Below, piece by piece: positions 1-8,644 of a stretch of DNA of 15,848 nt. Both the position numbers and the translations under genes were made by a program. Position 1 is the first letter of the stretch. Each line of letters starts with the position of its first letter. Source of the stretch: Isohypsibius dastychi (Eukaryota; Tardigrada; Eutardigrada; Parachela; Isohypsibiidae); assembly GCA_034696485.1 (NCBI GenBank), contig JAQIWT010000719.1, forward strand, positions 1-15,848. Reading direction: 5' to 3'. The notes under the pieces were generated by a model. The model worked only from the letters and a program-made list of their open reading frames with translations, made no database searches and was not told where the DNA came from.

Positions 1-543
1 TTCATTTCGTTGTAAATCGGTGGCACATCCAGCGCTGAATTTTTTCCACCGATTATCTGATCCTTTTTCCAGCTGGGTGTGCCATCAAACAAAACAATGT
101 GTTGCAGTTTCTTTCATTCTCACCCATGCGAGCCGTCTCAAAATCATGCTGGTACGTATCTGTTAGACTCGAAAACTGGAAATACAGGACAGAGTAGGAA
201 AGAGCAGCCATGAAATGAACGGGGGGGGGGGGGGGGGTGGACGGATTTGAAATTCACTTTTTATCTCACTTTAATTTGACATACACCATCTCCTGACTAT
301 ATCGGTTATGGCTATCGACCCCAGGTTGTGTCGTAGCTGTGACGTATAGCAGCTGGTTTACGGAGGGTTCGTAATTTAGTCGAACAGGAGGATTTTTGCT
401 ACATGGGACGCAAACCCCCTGGCATTTCGACTCATTCACCCATCACTGGCTTTGTTGTGATTTCGAAACTGAACAAGAATCGATATCGTTTGCTGCAACT
501 TGCACTCTTCTTTTTGTTTTTTACTTATTGAATATTTTTTCAG
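1..543. other. No supported gene; flank of the element
   Basis: I see no convincing gene here. A plus-strand frame with an ATG at 403 runs about 40 codons to a stop near 526 and ends in a hydrophobic stretch (LLQLALFFLFFTY). It has stops just upstream and no recognisable domain. A good splice acceptor (TTTTTTCAG) ends at 543, so part of this stretch could be an intron or a lost 5' exon of the broken gene that follows, but no good donor was found. The G17 tract is listed separately. Confidence 0.4.
221..237 (+). repeat. Poly-G homopolymer, 17 nt
   Basis: An uninterrupted run of 17 G, followed by TGG. Long G runs are prone to length change by slippage and to sequencing error, so the exact length is uncertain. 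Confidence 0.9.
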
Positions 544-1373
544 TCACTTACTTACTTATTTCATGAAAACCCATCGGAAGATACTTTCGGTGAGATCATG
601 CCTCAGCAGTCGAAATCGAATCAACACCAGTTTTTCGATTCGAGGTTGGAATGTGATCTAAAACTGGTTTGCCTTCATAATACCCGATGGCCGTATTATT
701 TCTGCTGTTCAAAGGTTGAAAAACCGAAAGGTCACCTGTCGGATTTGATGACGACAGTGGCCCTCGCTATTTGGGTTTTGTTGTGGTTTCACTTGCTATA
801 TGGGTTGCCAAACCTGTCCCATATGACCAGGGGATGGTGTATACTGTACCGATACAAGAACTTTTTACTACAAGGGTGTCGCTGCAGAACTTGGAATTGC
901 CGAAAGTGACTATGTGGGTGATTCCACAAAACCTGTCGGTTAGCGTACAATCGATATGTATAGAAATGTCTGACCATGTTCGTTTCTGACAGTATCGCGG
1001 TTCAGCTCACCGTCTTTCGGTGTGATCGACTGGAAACCAAGCCAAGTGAGTACCATTGGCCTGCAGGTTGTTTGCAAGATACTCATCAATGTCTGTATTT
1101 TTTGTTAAGATGGCCAGGAAAGCGCAATGATATCTACTGGTTATCAGTACACTTTTCACGACGAATGACAATTCAAAAATCTTAGACGAGATCATCAAAA
1201 GGCAAAGCAGTAGAGAGGCGTACACTCCAACCAGGTTACGAGACCTCGACGCTTCAAGTGGTCAGTTCGGTTTCTCTGGAAAAGTTCTTCAAAGTTTGTA
1301 CCACGCTGTGTGAGTTGTCGAGGACGTCAACTCTCCAGGAGGGGATTGTCAAGTTATGGGGTCATTCCAGTAA
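544..1373 (+). pseudogene. Broken gene of unknown function, two or more exons
   Basis: I do not recognise the protein. Coding-like blocks follow one another on the plus strand in shifting frames: 544 to about 740 after a TTTTTTCAG acceptor, about 735-860, about 863-940, 976-1045, 1110-1166, then 1131-1310, reopening after a TGA at 1311 and running to about 1370. Blocks such as FYYKGVAAELGIAESDYVGD and LRDLDASSGQFGFSGKVLQ use mostly RNY-type codons, as real coding DNA does. A 64 nt intron is well supported: donor CCAA|GTGAGT at 1046, acceptor TTGTTAAG|AT at 1109, and the two sides join in one frame. Several frameshifts and stops show it is dead. No cysteine, Walker or protease motif gives away a role. 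It lies upstream of the IAP on the same strand and may be another gene of the same element. Confidence 0.35.
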
Positions 1374-1613
1374 AGCGTAGTACAAAGTGCAACCAATTGT
1401 GTTCAAAGCTATCAAGTGTTCTAGATCTTTCACTTGTTTTCCTCGTTATCATTGAGTCATTTGCTATTTCATCAGCTTTCTATCTGGGTCTCCCATCTGA
1501 ATCTACTTAAGCTAGAGTCTTTCTAACACTCGTTAAGCATTTCTATCGCTTCATTTGGTTACCAACAGCCAATAAACCAGCCCTTCTACGCTGCGATTCT
1601 CGTATTTCCTAAA

Positions 1614-1679
1614 GAGCGTTCACGTTCCGATTGAGTCGATCATATTATAAGATCCTTGAAAATTCTTTCAAGTTGATTT
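1614..1679 (+). repeat. Direct repeat copy 1 (66 bp)
   Basis: Begins GAGCGTTCACGTTCCGATTG and ends CTTTCAAGTTGATTT. It matches 2024-2091 over its whole length with scattered substitutions and two short gaps. Shared blocks include GAGTCGATCATAT and CTTTCAAGTTGATTT. Offset between copies is about 410 bp. Confidence 0.75.
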
Positions 1680-1726
1680 TGATTTAGTTGATTTACCGTC
1701 TTTTGGTTGTCAAGTTAGGCGTTTTC

Positions 1727-1774
1727 ACCCGACCGTACCTACACCCGACCGTACCTACTCCTGATAGTACCTAC
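1727..1774 (+). repeat. 16-bp tandem repeat, three units
   Basis: Two identical units ACCCGACCGTACCTAC (1727-1742 and 1743-1758), followed by a diverged third unit TCCTGATAGTACCTAC (1759-1774) with 4 mismatches in 16. Confidence 0.85.
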
Positions 1775-2023
1775 CTTATTCACCGGCTTATTTCCTGGCT
1801 ATTAAACTTTTGACTCTCGTGTTGTGGTTTTCCTTCTTTCTGGACTTTGTTGTCAAGCCGGACTTGACAAGTGTTAACACTCACTTGTTTCATTATCATC
1901 TTTTAACATCTTACTTTTCGAGCTTGCATCGAAACTGCGCTTCGATTAAGAAGGACTAAACTTTTGCCAACCTTAGAATAAACTCACGGCTTTTCAGCAT
2001 GGTTTTCTTTCGTTCCCTTCAAT

Positions 2024-2091
2024 GAGCGTTCATCATCCAATCGAGTCGATCATATCATAAAATCCATAAAAATTATCTTTCAAGTTGATTT
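2024..2091 (+). repeat. Direct repeat copy 2 (68 bp), abutting the IAP gene
   Basis: Second copy of the repeat at 1614-1679. It ends inside the first codons of the IAP reading frame. It could be a duplicated 5' region or promoter segment of the IAP, or a repeat that marks an insertion or duplication; the sequence does not decide this. Confidence 0.75.
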
Positions 2092-2910
2092 ACGCCCAAC
2101 TTGACAGAGGAGAACGCGAAGGAGTTTCTCGTGAAGTCTATCGTTGGGATACACCAAAAAATCCTGATTTTGCTCAACGATCCACACGCAACGCGAGCTT
2201 CAATCATTTTTGGAACACTGAGATTGTTGATAAATATGATCAAGCTTTCGTACAAGCCGGGTTCTTTGCGTACACTCCGACTGAAGTTCGTTGTTTTTCA
2301 TGCGAAGTTATGGTTGAAAACTGGTGCCAGGAAATTTGAAACCTCAAAACCGGCTGGCGATTCGAAACTATGGATGCTCCAATGGTCCGTCATGTCCGAA
2401 TCTCACCGGGATGTGCGTACCTTCATAACAATGTTGGAAAAGTGTTCATCTCGAATGCTATAGCTACTTATCATTTCCCAGTCACTCGGAAAGGACTTCA
2501 ACGTGAACAAAATGAATAATTGTTGTAAACTTAACATGACGCAGTTTAATCTGGCAGGCCTTATTTCAATTCGTGACGAAGCAGTTCTTAAAGGATTATG
2601 CGATCACCTGGAAGCCATGAATATCTTTCGCAAGAATGAATACATCTACTACTTCGAACAGTTCCTCGACGAACTTGCCAAACACCGAGCCAGTGAACCT
2701 GAGCCACCGAAAGTCCCTGAACCAATTCTAACTGATTCAGAGGCTTTGTTTGATTTGCTAACCTGTGAAGTATGTCTTGTTAATATGGTGTCTGAGCTGT
2801 TCAATTCATGCAAGCACCTGGTGACGTGGGCGACTTGCTCGAAATCTCTCGAAAAATGCCCTGTCCGTCGCACTGTCGTCACTGGGAGAGATAAGATTTT
2901 TCTCATATAA
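2085..2910 (+). pseudogene. Inhibitor of apoptosis (IAP), BIR-RING, broken
   Basis: IAPs bind caspases or IAP antagonists through a zinc-binding BIR domain; the RING is a ubiquitin ligase. BIR: the frame from 2085 shows RSTRNASFNHFW, QAGFFAYTPTEVRCFSC (zinc ligands C70 and C73) and W80. After an in-frame TGA at 2337 come the last two ligands, H and C, in VRHVRISPGC with the normal x6 spacing. About 11 extra residues lie between W80 and this His. A frameshift near 2500 leads to the frame 2503-2910 with a C-terminal RING of exact spacing (C88-x2-C91-x11-C103-x-H105). Two zinc ligands are lost: residue 109 is Trp (TGG) and residue 122 is Arg (CGT), each one base from Cys. No ATG starts the BIR frame, so the 5' end is missing or in another exon. 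It lies on the same strand as the polymerase. Family call firm; inactivity clear. Confidence 0.9.
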
Positions 2911-2954
2911 AAGCTGCAAGGCTGCTTGAAATAACTCCGGTTCAAAATATATCC

Positions 2955-3618
2955 ATGGAAGATCCGATTGCTAAATTCTTAACGTTTCTTGAATCGGCCA
3001 GTGACTCCACACGAACTGATAAGCGAACGTGTGAGGGAATATCAAATTCAGTAATTCGAATATTCAGGGTATGATTTTTTAGAAAGCAAAGAATGCTTGA
3101 CCATCGCACATTCTATATGTGGACTCAACAACGATCAGCTGATGGTGATGGTGACTAATTACTTGTTAAGAAAGTCATTTTAAGTTCACCGCTCATGCAT
3201 CAAGAAAAGACTGAGAACGGCGAAGCTTGCCTTCTATCAGTCGGAGCCCAATGGACCAGTGAACGTCATCATCGATACCGAAGCCAGAGAAGGTGGAAAA
3301 ATGGTTATAAGCATGCCATGCTTCACTTCAGTCGGTCTATGGTATGATACCGGAATGGAACAGGTACGACTTCAGCAGCCATGTAAGCTGTCCGAGCTGT
3401 ATGAGAGGCCCGTCATCGACCAAACTTTGACCTCTGTTAACCACGCATCACTTTTTTCAAAAATGGTGCATTTTAAAAAAAGTAGTACTCATCGAGTCGG
3501 TGTGCGACTTCTTGACTTGGCTCATGATCACTATACAACTGTGCCTGCAACTCTGCTTACTGAGTTTGAGTCGATTCTTGATAGCGAGATGTTGCAACTC
3601 TTGGCTCACTTCCAATAA
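2955..3618 (+). pseudogene. Broken unknown gene between IAP and polymerase
   Basis: I do not recognise this protein. An ATG at 2955 opens a frame (MEDPIAKFLTFLESAS) that soon loses coherence. From about 3001 another frame continues to 3618, broken only by TAA at 3052 and at 3181. Its best parts are FLESKECLTIAHSICGLNND near 3076 and the uninterrupted stretch 3184-3618, about 145 codons with pieces such as PNGPVNVIIDTEAREGGKM. Total size would be about 220 residues. No signal peptide, membrane segment or metal-binding motif is obvious. It ends 5 bp before the polymerase ATG, the tight same-strand spacing common in virus-like elements. It could be a separate small gene or a 5' part of the polymerase transcript. 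Confidence 0.5.
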
Positions 3619-5558
3619 AAACCATGGACGATGACAATGACAATTTTCTGAACGCGCAATGTGATGAGTTGATGGAGAATGAGTTGTTTATCACAGCTTG
3701 GAACAACTTCGCATGGGGAGAAAACAGGGCTGCTGAAGATCGAATGCTCAATGATTTTGTGGAAGATTTTGAAATTGTACAAGCTGGCGGTGGTCTACCA
3801 AACAACATTGATGACTTCTTCAATCCGAAACCAACCGGTTTCGTACAGTCTCCAAGAAATCGAATCAAATTAAAGAAATATCAATGCAAATTGTCGCGTT
3901 TGGAAAAATTGCCGTCTCATCTCGTCATCGATGCCATCGCTTCCATTCTTGGGCGCATACTCGACGTCATCTCAGCAGGTATCAATGACTCTGATCTGGT
4001 TAGGATTCGCATCAACGGCCAAAATCTTGACAGTCCCATCTGGACGCTACCTGTCAGGTGAGACTAAATCACAGTGGAAAGATGGATGTTGGAGGTGGAG
4101 AAAGTTCTCAATTCAAATGAGTCATCCAATCTTGATGAAACCTTCGATATTCTGGTGCAACACACCGTTATACCAGCCGGTGCGTGTTGGGAATCCACAC
4201 CGGAAATGTTGAGACGAAAACCGAACAAAATGGGATGCATCACACAGGTCAAAAACACCGATCAATTATGTTTGGCCAGAGCGTTATGTATCGGTAGAGC
4301 TTACGCCGATAATAACCAGCCATTGTACCGTAAACTTCATCGAACGAAACAGCTTCAGACTCTTGCTTCCAAGAAGCTGATAGCAGATTGTGGTCTTCCA
4401 CTTCGTGCGCATGATTTGGCCGATGTCCAGACGTTTCAGGATTTCTTGCATGATTATCAGATTATTGTTGTGTCCATTGAACACTTAAACAGTGTAGTTT
4501 TCAACGGACCTCACAAACCGAAGCAGATTATTGTTTTGAACCACAACAATCATTTTGATGTCATTTCCTCCTTGCCTGCTTGGTTTGGTCGAAATAACTA
4601 CTCTTTTCGATGCATGAAAGGATACAGTACTCTACAGAGCCATCGCTGTATCGATACATGCAGATTATGTCTTCGTCGAAACTGCCCACGAGATACTAAA
4701 AACGAGATGACGTGCAATCAGTGCAATAGGAAATTCCCTGGCCAAGTATGTTTCGATACGCACAAGCTCAAACTCAGAAATGGACGCTTAATCCGTGAGA
4801 GATTCTCCATTTGCAAAGACTGCCGGCAGTTTGTGACCCTGCTCACTTCAAAAATAACACACCGGTGCAACGAGATTTTCTGCAACTGTTGTAAACAGTT
4901 CTATCCCCCTACGGAGCAGCATCGATGCTACATGAGCCCGCTTGAAATCAACCCGTAAAAATTAACTCGTCATCAACGACAGAAAATTGCCTACTTTGAA
5001 CCGGGAACGGCAAAGAGTGATGACGGGCCTTATTTTTCAAATCTCGAAGTGGTCGCTCCCGAAAACGAAATACTCATCTTCCCGGAAAAGAATCATCAAA
5101 TTGGTGAAGATATCACAAGACCATTATGTGACTTTCTGTTCAGTCCACGGTTCAAAGATTATATTATCATGGCTAATAATTTCGAAGCGTTTGATGGATA
5201 TTCATATATTGAACCATCTTATCAAGAACGGCGTTGTTTCAACTCTGATCTTCAACGAAGCCAAAATCATTCAGTTGGACATTCCAGAATTTGGTGTGAA
5301 ATTCCGTGATACCCTAAACTATGTCCCGATGTCACTGGACAAATTTGGCAAGACTTTTGGACTCCCAATTTCTAAATCGAAATTTCTACACCCAACCAAC
5401 ACTGCGCAATTTTGGAATAGAGTGACTGACTGGCCCTAAAGGGAGATGTACGGATACAACAGCATGTGTGACGCAGATCAAAAAAAGTTTTCAGTCTGGT
5501 ATGATGATGAAAGAGCAACCAAGAACAATTGTTTCGCTTTCAACAAGGAATTTATCGA

Positions 5559-5616
5559 GTAAGTGACTGATTTTTTTTTAAATAAATTTTTAAAATGTAT
5601 CTGTTTCTGTTAATAG
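5559..5616 (+). other. Polymerase intron 1 (58 nt)
   Basis: Donor ATCGA|GTAAGTGA and acceptor TTAATAG|ATATTGCC. Splicing joins FIE to YCRLD in one frame, which rebuilds the exo III motif spacing. Confidence 0.85.
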
Positions 5617-6805
5617 ATATTGCCGCCTTGACACGGTTGTTTTACAAGGCGCCAGTGAAAAATTTCGGAATCCCTGCATTCAAATAACCGGTGGTTTTTG
5701 ATCATTCAAATCCGGATTCACCATTGCTTCAGTGTGTATTTATTTCTGGCGTGCAACCATGTTAAAACCAAATTTGATTTCCTTAATTCCAACACAAGAA
5801 TTTCAAAATAATCGTGGGACCAGCGCTAATGGGACGAAATGGCCAAAATTCATGGAAGAGCAAGAACAAATCACGATTCTTCGAGAATTCCGTATCGGGA
5901 ATTACACGGTGGATGGATACTGTCGTGAACAAAATTGTTATTATGAAATGCTCGGTTGTTTTTAGCGCGGATGTCCATCATGTTTCGACAAAGAACTCTC
6001 ACATCACACTCTGAAGCGGAAGATGAGCGAAATTCATCGAGCCACGATGAAGCGAATAACTGATTTGAAAACTATGGCAGCAGATGTCCATTTCATCTGG
6101 AACACGATCTTGAACAGGATATTGATTTCCGCGAGTTTGCGGAATAGCATTTTCTGAGAGATCCACTCGTTCACCGAGACGCTTTTCATGGTGGAAGGAC
6201 AAATGCAATCAAGCTCCATCATAAGTCAAAACCACATGAAAAAATGCGTTCTCTTGATATCATCTCACAATATTCTTATATTAAGCGGACCGTAGCTTAT
6301 CTTGTTTGCCCACCGACTATTCTTAAGAAAGATTTTCCTCCCACCGAACAAATATTCGGCCTGATCAAGTGTAAAGTCCTCCCACCAAACGATTCGTTCT
6401 TGCCTGTACTACCGTATCGATACGAAAAATTCCCACTATGCCGAACATGTGCGGAGCGGCAACTCAATCAGCCATGTCGTCATAGCGATTATAAGAGAGC
6501 TCCTATCGGAACTTGGTGTTCAGATGAAATTCAAGAATCTATAGCAAATGGATATCGCGTTTTGGAAATGTATTCTGTTTTGGATTATGAACAACGGATG
6601 GAATATTTTTTCAAAAATTATATCGATCTTCTCCTGAAAATCAAATTTTAAGCTTCAGAATACCCAGTTCATTGCATTACATCTGATCAAAAAGATGCGG
6701 ATGTCCTTTACGTTGAACAAGAACGAGGAATTAAGCTTGAGAAGGATAAGACCATTTTCAATGAAGGTTAACGAGCAATAGCCAAAATGATGCTAGAAAG
6801 TTTCT

Positions 6806-6858
6806 GTAAGTTTCAGTTGAGTCAAAATTGATCTTTGTAATTTACTGTTTCTTAAAAG
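6806..6858 (+). other. Polymerase intron 2 (53 nt)
   Basis: Donor TTTCT|GTAAGTTT and acceptor CTTAAAAG|GGGGAAAA. The T before the intron and GG after it form TGG, the Trp of the conserved WGK motif. Without splicing the motif does not exist. Confidence 0.9.
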
Positions 6859-7134
6859 GGGGAAAACTTGGCGAGCAAGAATCAAAAACGAATTCAGTAT
6901 TCATCAAAACCCACGAGGAGTTCTTCAGATACCTATTGACTGGAAAGTCCAAAGTGTCATCATTTGAAATTGTGACAGATGATATCCTTTAGTTGACATA
7001 CCGAACTGTTGAAGATTTCATCCCAACCAGCCCGAAAACAAACCTACTGTTGACTGCATGGACCACAGTTTCTGCTCGACTGCTACTTCACAAGTATATG
7101 AAAAATCTGGAGTCGGTTTCTGTATACTGACACG

Positions 7135-7186
7135 GTATGTAGAGATTTGGAAACGAATTCAAAATTTGACATGGTTTTTTATGCAG
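7135..7186 (+). other. Polymerase intron 3 (52 nt), inside the catalytic DTDS
   Basis: Donor GACACG|GTATGTAG and acceptor TTATGCAG|GACAGT. The intron falls exactly between DT and DS of polymerase motif C. The exon on its 5' side is frameshifted by a 2-nt loss just before the GAC codon. Confidence 0.85.
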
Positions 7187-7619
7187 GACAGTTTGTTTTA
7201 CATGAGTCGAACGGACAAATCCGATCCTCCAACCGAAAATTTACTTTGAGACATGCAGGAAACATTTAAACCCGGTGTATTCATAGAGACATTCTGCAGC
7301 CTCGGACCGATAAGTTATTTCTACTCAATCAGCAACGGTGAACAAGTTACCGAAGTGAGAGGATTTTTGATAACGAGGAGAAGCAAAGAAGCACTTAATC
7401 ATCAATCTTTGAAAGATTTTGTTTTTGCATCAATTATGCGCCAGGATCCTGATCCGATATCAGTCGAGTACGATTTCAATGTTGCTCGGAACAAACAGAG
7501 ACTCAGAGTCTCGATTTTTGCAATGACGAAAAATTTTAGGCTCAACTACTCCAAACGGACAATTGAGAATGATTTCCGAACCCTTCCCTACAGCCACAAA
7601 GACTGATTATCGTTAACTT

Positions 7620-7625
7620 AATAAA
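7620..7625 (+). terminator. Poly(A) signal of the polymerase gene
   Basis: AATAAA lies 13 nt after the polymerase stop codon. A second AATAAA is at 7826-7831. Compact 3' ends like this suit virus-like elements and small-intron invertebrates. Confidence 0.6.
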
Positions 7626-8031
7626 GTCTGGCCGTACCATTCCGATTGATTACCTCCCATCATATATTCAATTAATCTCATCGATTTCTTGGCGAATACG
7701 TAAAATTCAAGGAACAAAAGCTGACTGAAATATGCTGCGAAGGCCAGAAATAGCTGTTGTGTAAGCAGCGTGCCAAACCCCAGAGCAATTTTATGGGAAC
7801 TTTATACTCTTTAATCAAATTCCAGAATAAAATATCTCAATGTTTTTTCAGCTCTAAATATTAACTCAGTTTCAATGGCCACGTTATCGGTGATTTGTCA
7901 CGCCTGTTTGAGCCTCTGGCCGTCAGAAGCAAGGATGCGGCTTAACGAACGTGATCGTGATCCGACCCAATGCTCTTCACTGACTCATACACAACATTCA
8001 GTTCCGACTTGAAAACCTTTCAGACTTTGTT
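7626..8031. other. Intergenic, no gene seen
   Basis: Lies between the convergent polymerase and the small minus-strand gene. Both strands are closed by frequent stops and I find no family motif. Confidence 0.5.
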
Positions 8032-8037
8032 TTTATT
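8032..8037 (-). terminator. Candidate minus-strand poly(A) signal
   Basis: AATAAA on the minus strand, 115 nt past the stop of the minus-strand gene ending at 8153. It fits as that gene's 3' signal, by position only. Confidence 0.4.
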
Positions 8038-8152
8038 CATAACCGATACTCGCACCTCGATATTGCCCGGACTCACGTGAAGCACAATCACGACAAAGCG
8101 TAAAAACTTGCGGAGCTCTCCCTGGAAAAAATCAATTCTTTAGATATGCTAA

Positions 8153-8644
8153 TTATTCGAATCCAGACTCGGCGTCATCCGATTCACTTTTATCCACTCC
8201 GTTGTTGGCATTCAGATTGATTCCGATGGTTCCTCCAGCTGCCTGTGGCACGAAGCTGAATCCTGGGGCCTGGGCTTTCAGTATCAAGTAATCCATCATC
8301 TTCAATCGCCACTGCTCAGTGTAGTACATTCCCATATTCAAACAAGGAATCACTCGCCCATCAGTCCTTTAAAAAACATGTATTTTGAGACTTGATTCTG
8401 ACAAAGAATTTATTCAAAATTTACCATTCCACCAAGAACTCTGCTCGGTTTTCATATCGTTCACGATTGCTCACATTCATTTCGATCGGACCACGGATAC
8501 TTTTCACTCGATACCCGGAGATTTAAGCCCGCAGGCGCTCATTGATAGCTTGTTGACCGTTGGCCAGCTCAACGATATGCAAAATGTCACCAAGAACATC
8601 CACTGGTTTCCGGGCGCATCTATGAACAATTGATCTCGAATCAT
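8153..8644 (-). pseudogene. Small two-exon gene of unknown function, lightly broken
   Basis: Not recognised. Read on the minus strand, ATG at 8644 opens MIRDQLFIDAPGNQWMFLV. A 1-nt loss near 8588 shifts to the frame carrying ILHIVELANGQQAINERL and, after one TAA at 8525-8523, RYENRAEFLVEW. A 58 nt intron (8424-8367; donor GAATG|GTAAAT, acceptor TTTTAAAG|GACT) splits the Trp codon and joins in frame to TDGRVIPCLNMGMYYTEQW. The last exon runs open to TAA at 8153 and ends acidic (KSESDDAESGFE). Size is about 147 residues. Codons in the last exon favour C or G at the third position, unlike the AT-rich surroundings. With one stop and one frameshift it is the least damaged gene here. It converges on the polymerase. 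No signal peptide, membrane span or metal site is visible, so a cytosolic, DNA-bound or virion-structural role is open. Confidence 0.6.

Larger units (their letters stand above)
1374..2084. other. Gene-poor spacer with repeats
   Basis: No supportable gene. The stretch holds a 16-bp tandem repeat, the first copy of a 66-bp direct repeat, and an inverted repeat at 1867-1888 (ACAAGTG/CACTTGT arms around the palindrome AGTGTTAACACT). A plus-strand frame at 1310-1510 covers part of it, but its second half is low-complexity hydrophobic and shows no family motif. Confidence 0.5.
3624..7606 (+). pseudogene. Polinton/Maverick protein-primed DNA polymerase B, spliced, broken
   Basis: Replicates Polinton/Maverick and adintovirus-like DNA by protein priming. 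Start: ATG at 3624. The N-terminal part carries PIWTLP and CLARAL, then the cysteine-rich block to about 4940 (CRLCLRRNC, CNQCNRKF, CNCCKQF). Exonuclease: exo I reads YFEPG, with Tyr where Asp is expected; exo II NFEAFDGY; then FRDTLNYVPMSLDKFGKTFGL split over two frames; exo III YCRLD. Palm: GGRTNA near 6200, motif A as DIISQYSY (family form DxxSLYP), CRTCAE, GTWCSDE, KMMLESFWGK and DTDS, ending RTLPYSHKD. Exons 3624-5558, 5617-6805, 6859-7134 and 7187-7606; introns of 58, 53 and 52 nt. Intron 2 splits the Trp codon of WGK; intron 3 lies inside DT|DS. Lesions include TGA and TAA at 4059-4067, frameshifts near 4960, 5230, 5720, 5955 and 6065, TAG near 6146, and a 2-nt loss just before DTDS. 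Spliced length would be about 1,270 codons. Confidence 0.95.

Noticed and set aside
221-237. G17 as a regulatory quadruplex
   Set aside because: A bare homopolymer next to no supported gene is better read as a slippage tract or an assembly artefact.
3068-3082. Tiny GT-AG segment GTATGATTTTTTAG in the unknown gene
   Set aside because: At 14 nt it is too short to be an intron; the neighbouring frame continues across it without splicing.
4057-4075. GT-AG pair around the TGA/TAA stops in the polymerase (CAG|GTGAG ... CACAG|TGG)
   Set aside because: The piece would be only 17 nt, too short for a spliceosomal intron, and its removal would put the following polymerase residues out of frame. In-frame stops are the simpler reading.
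7058-7249. 63-codon frame across polymerase intron 3
   Set aside because: It crosses a well supported intron and is out of frame with the polymerase blocks on both sides.
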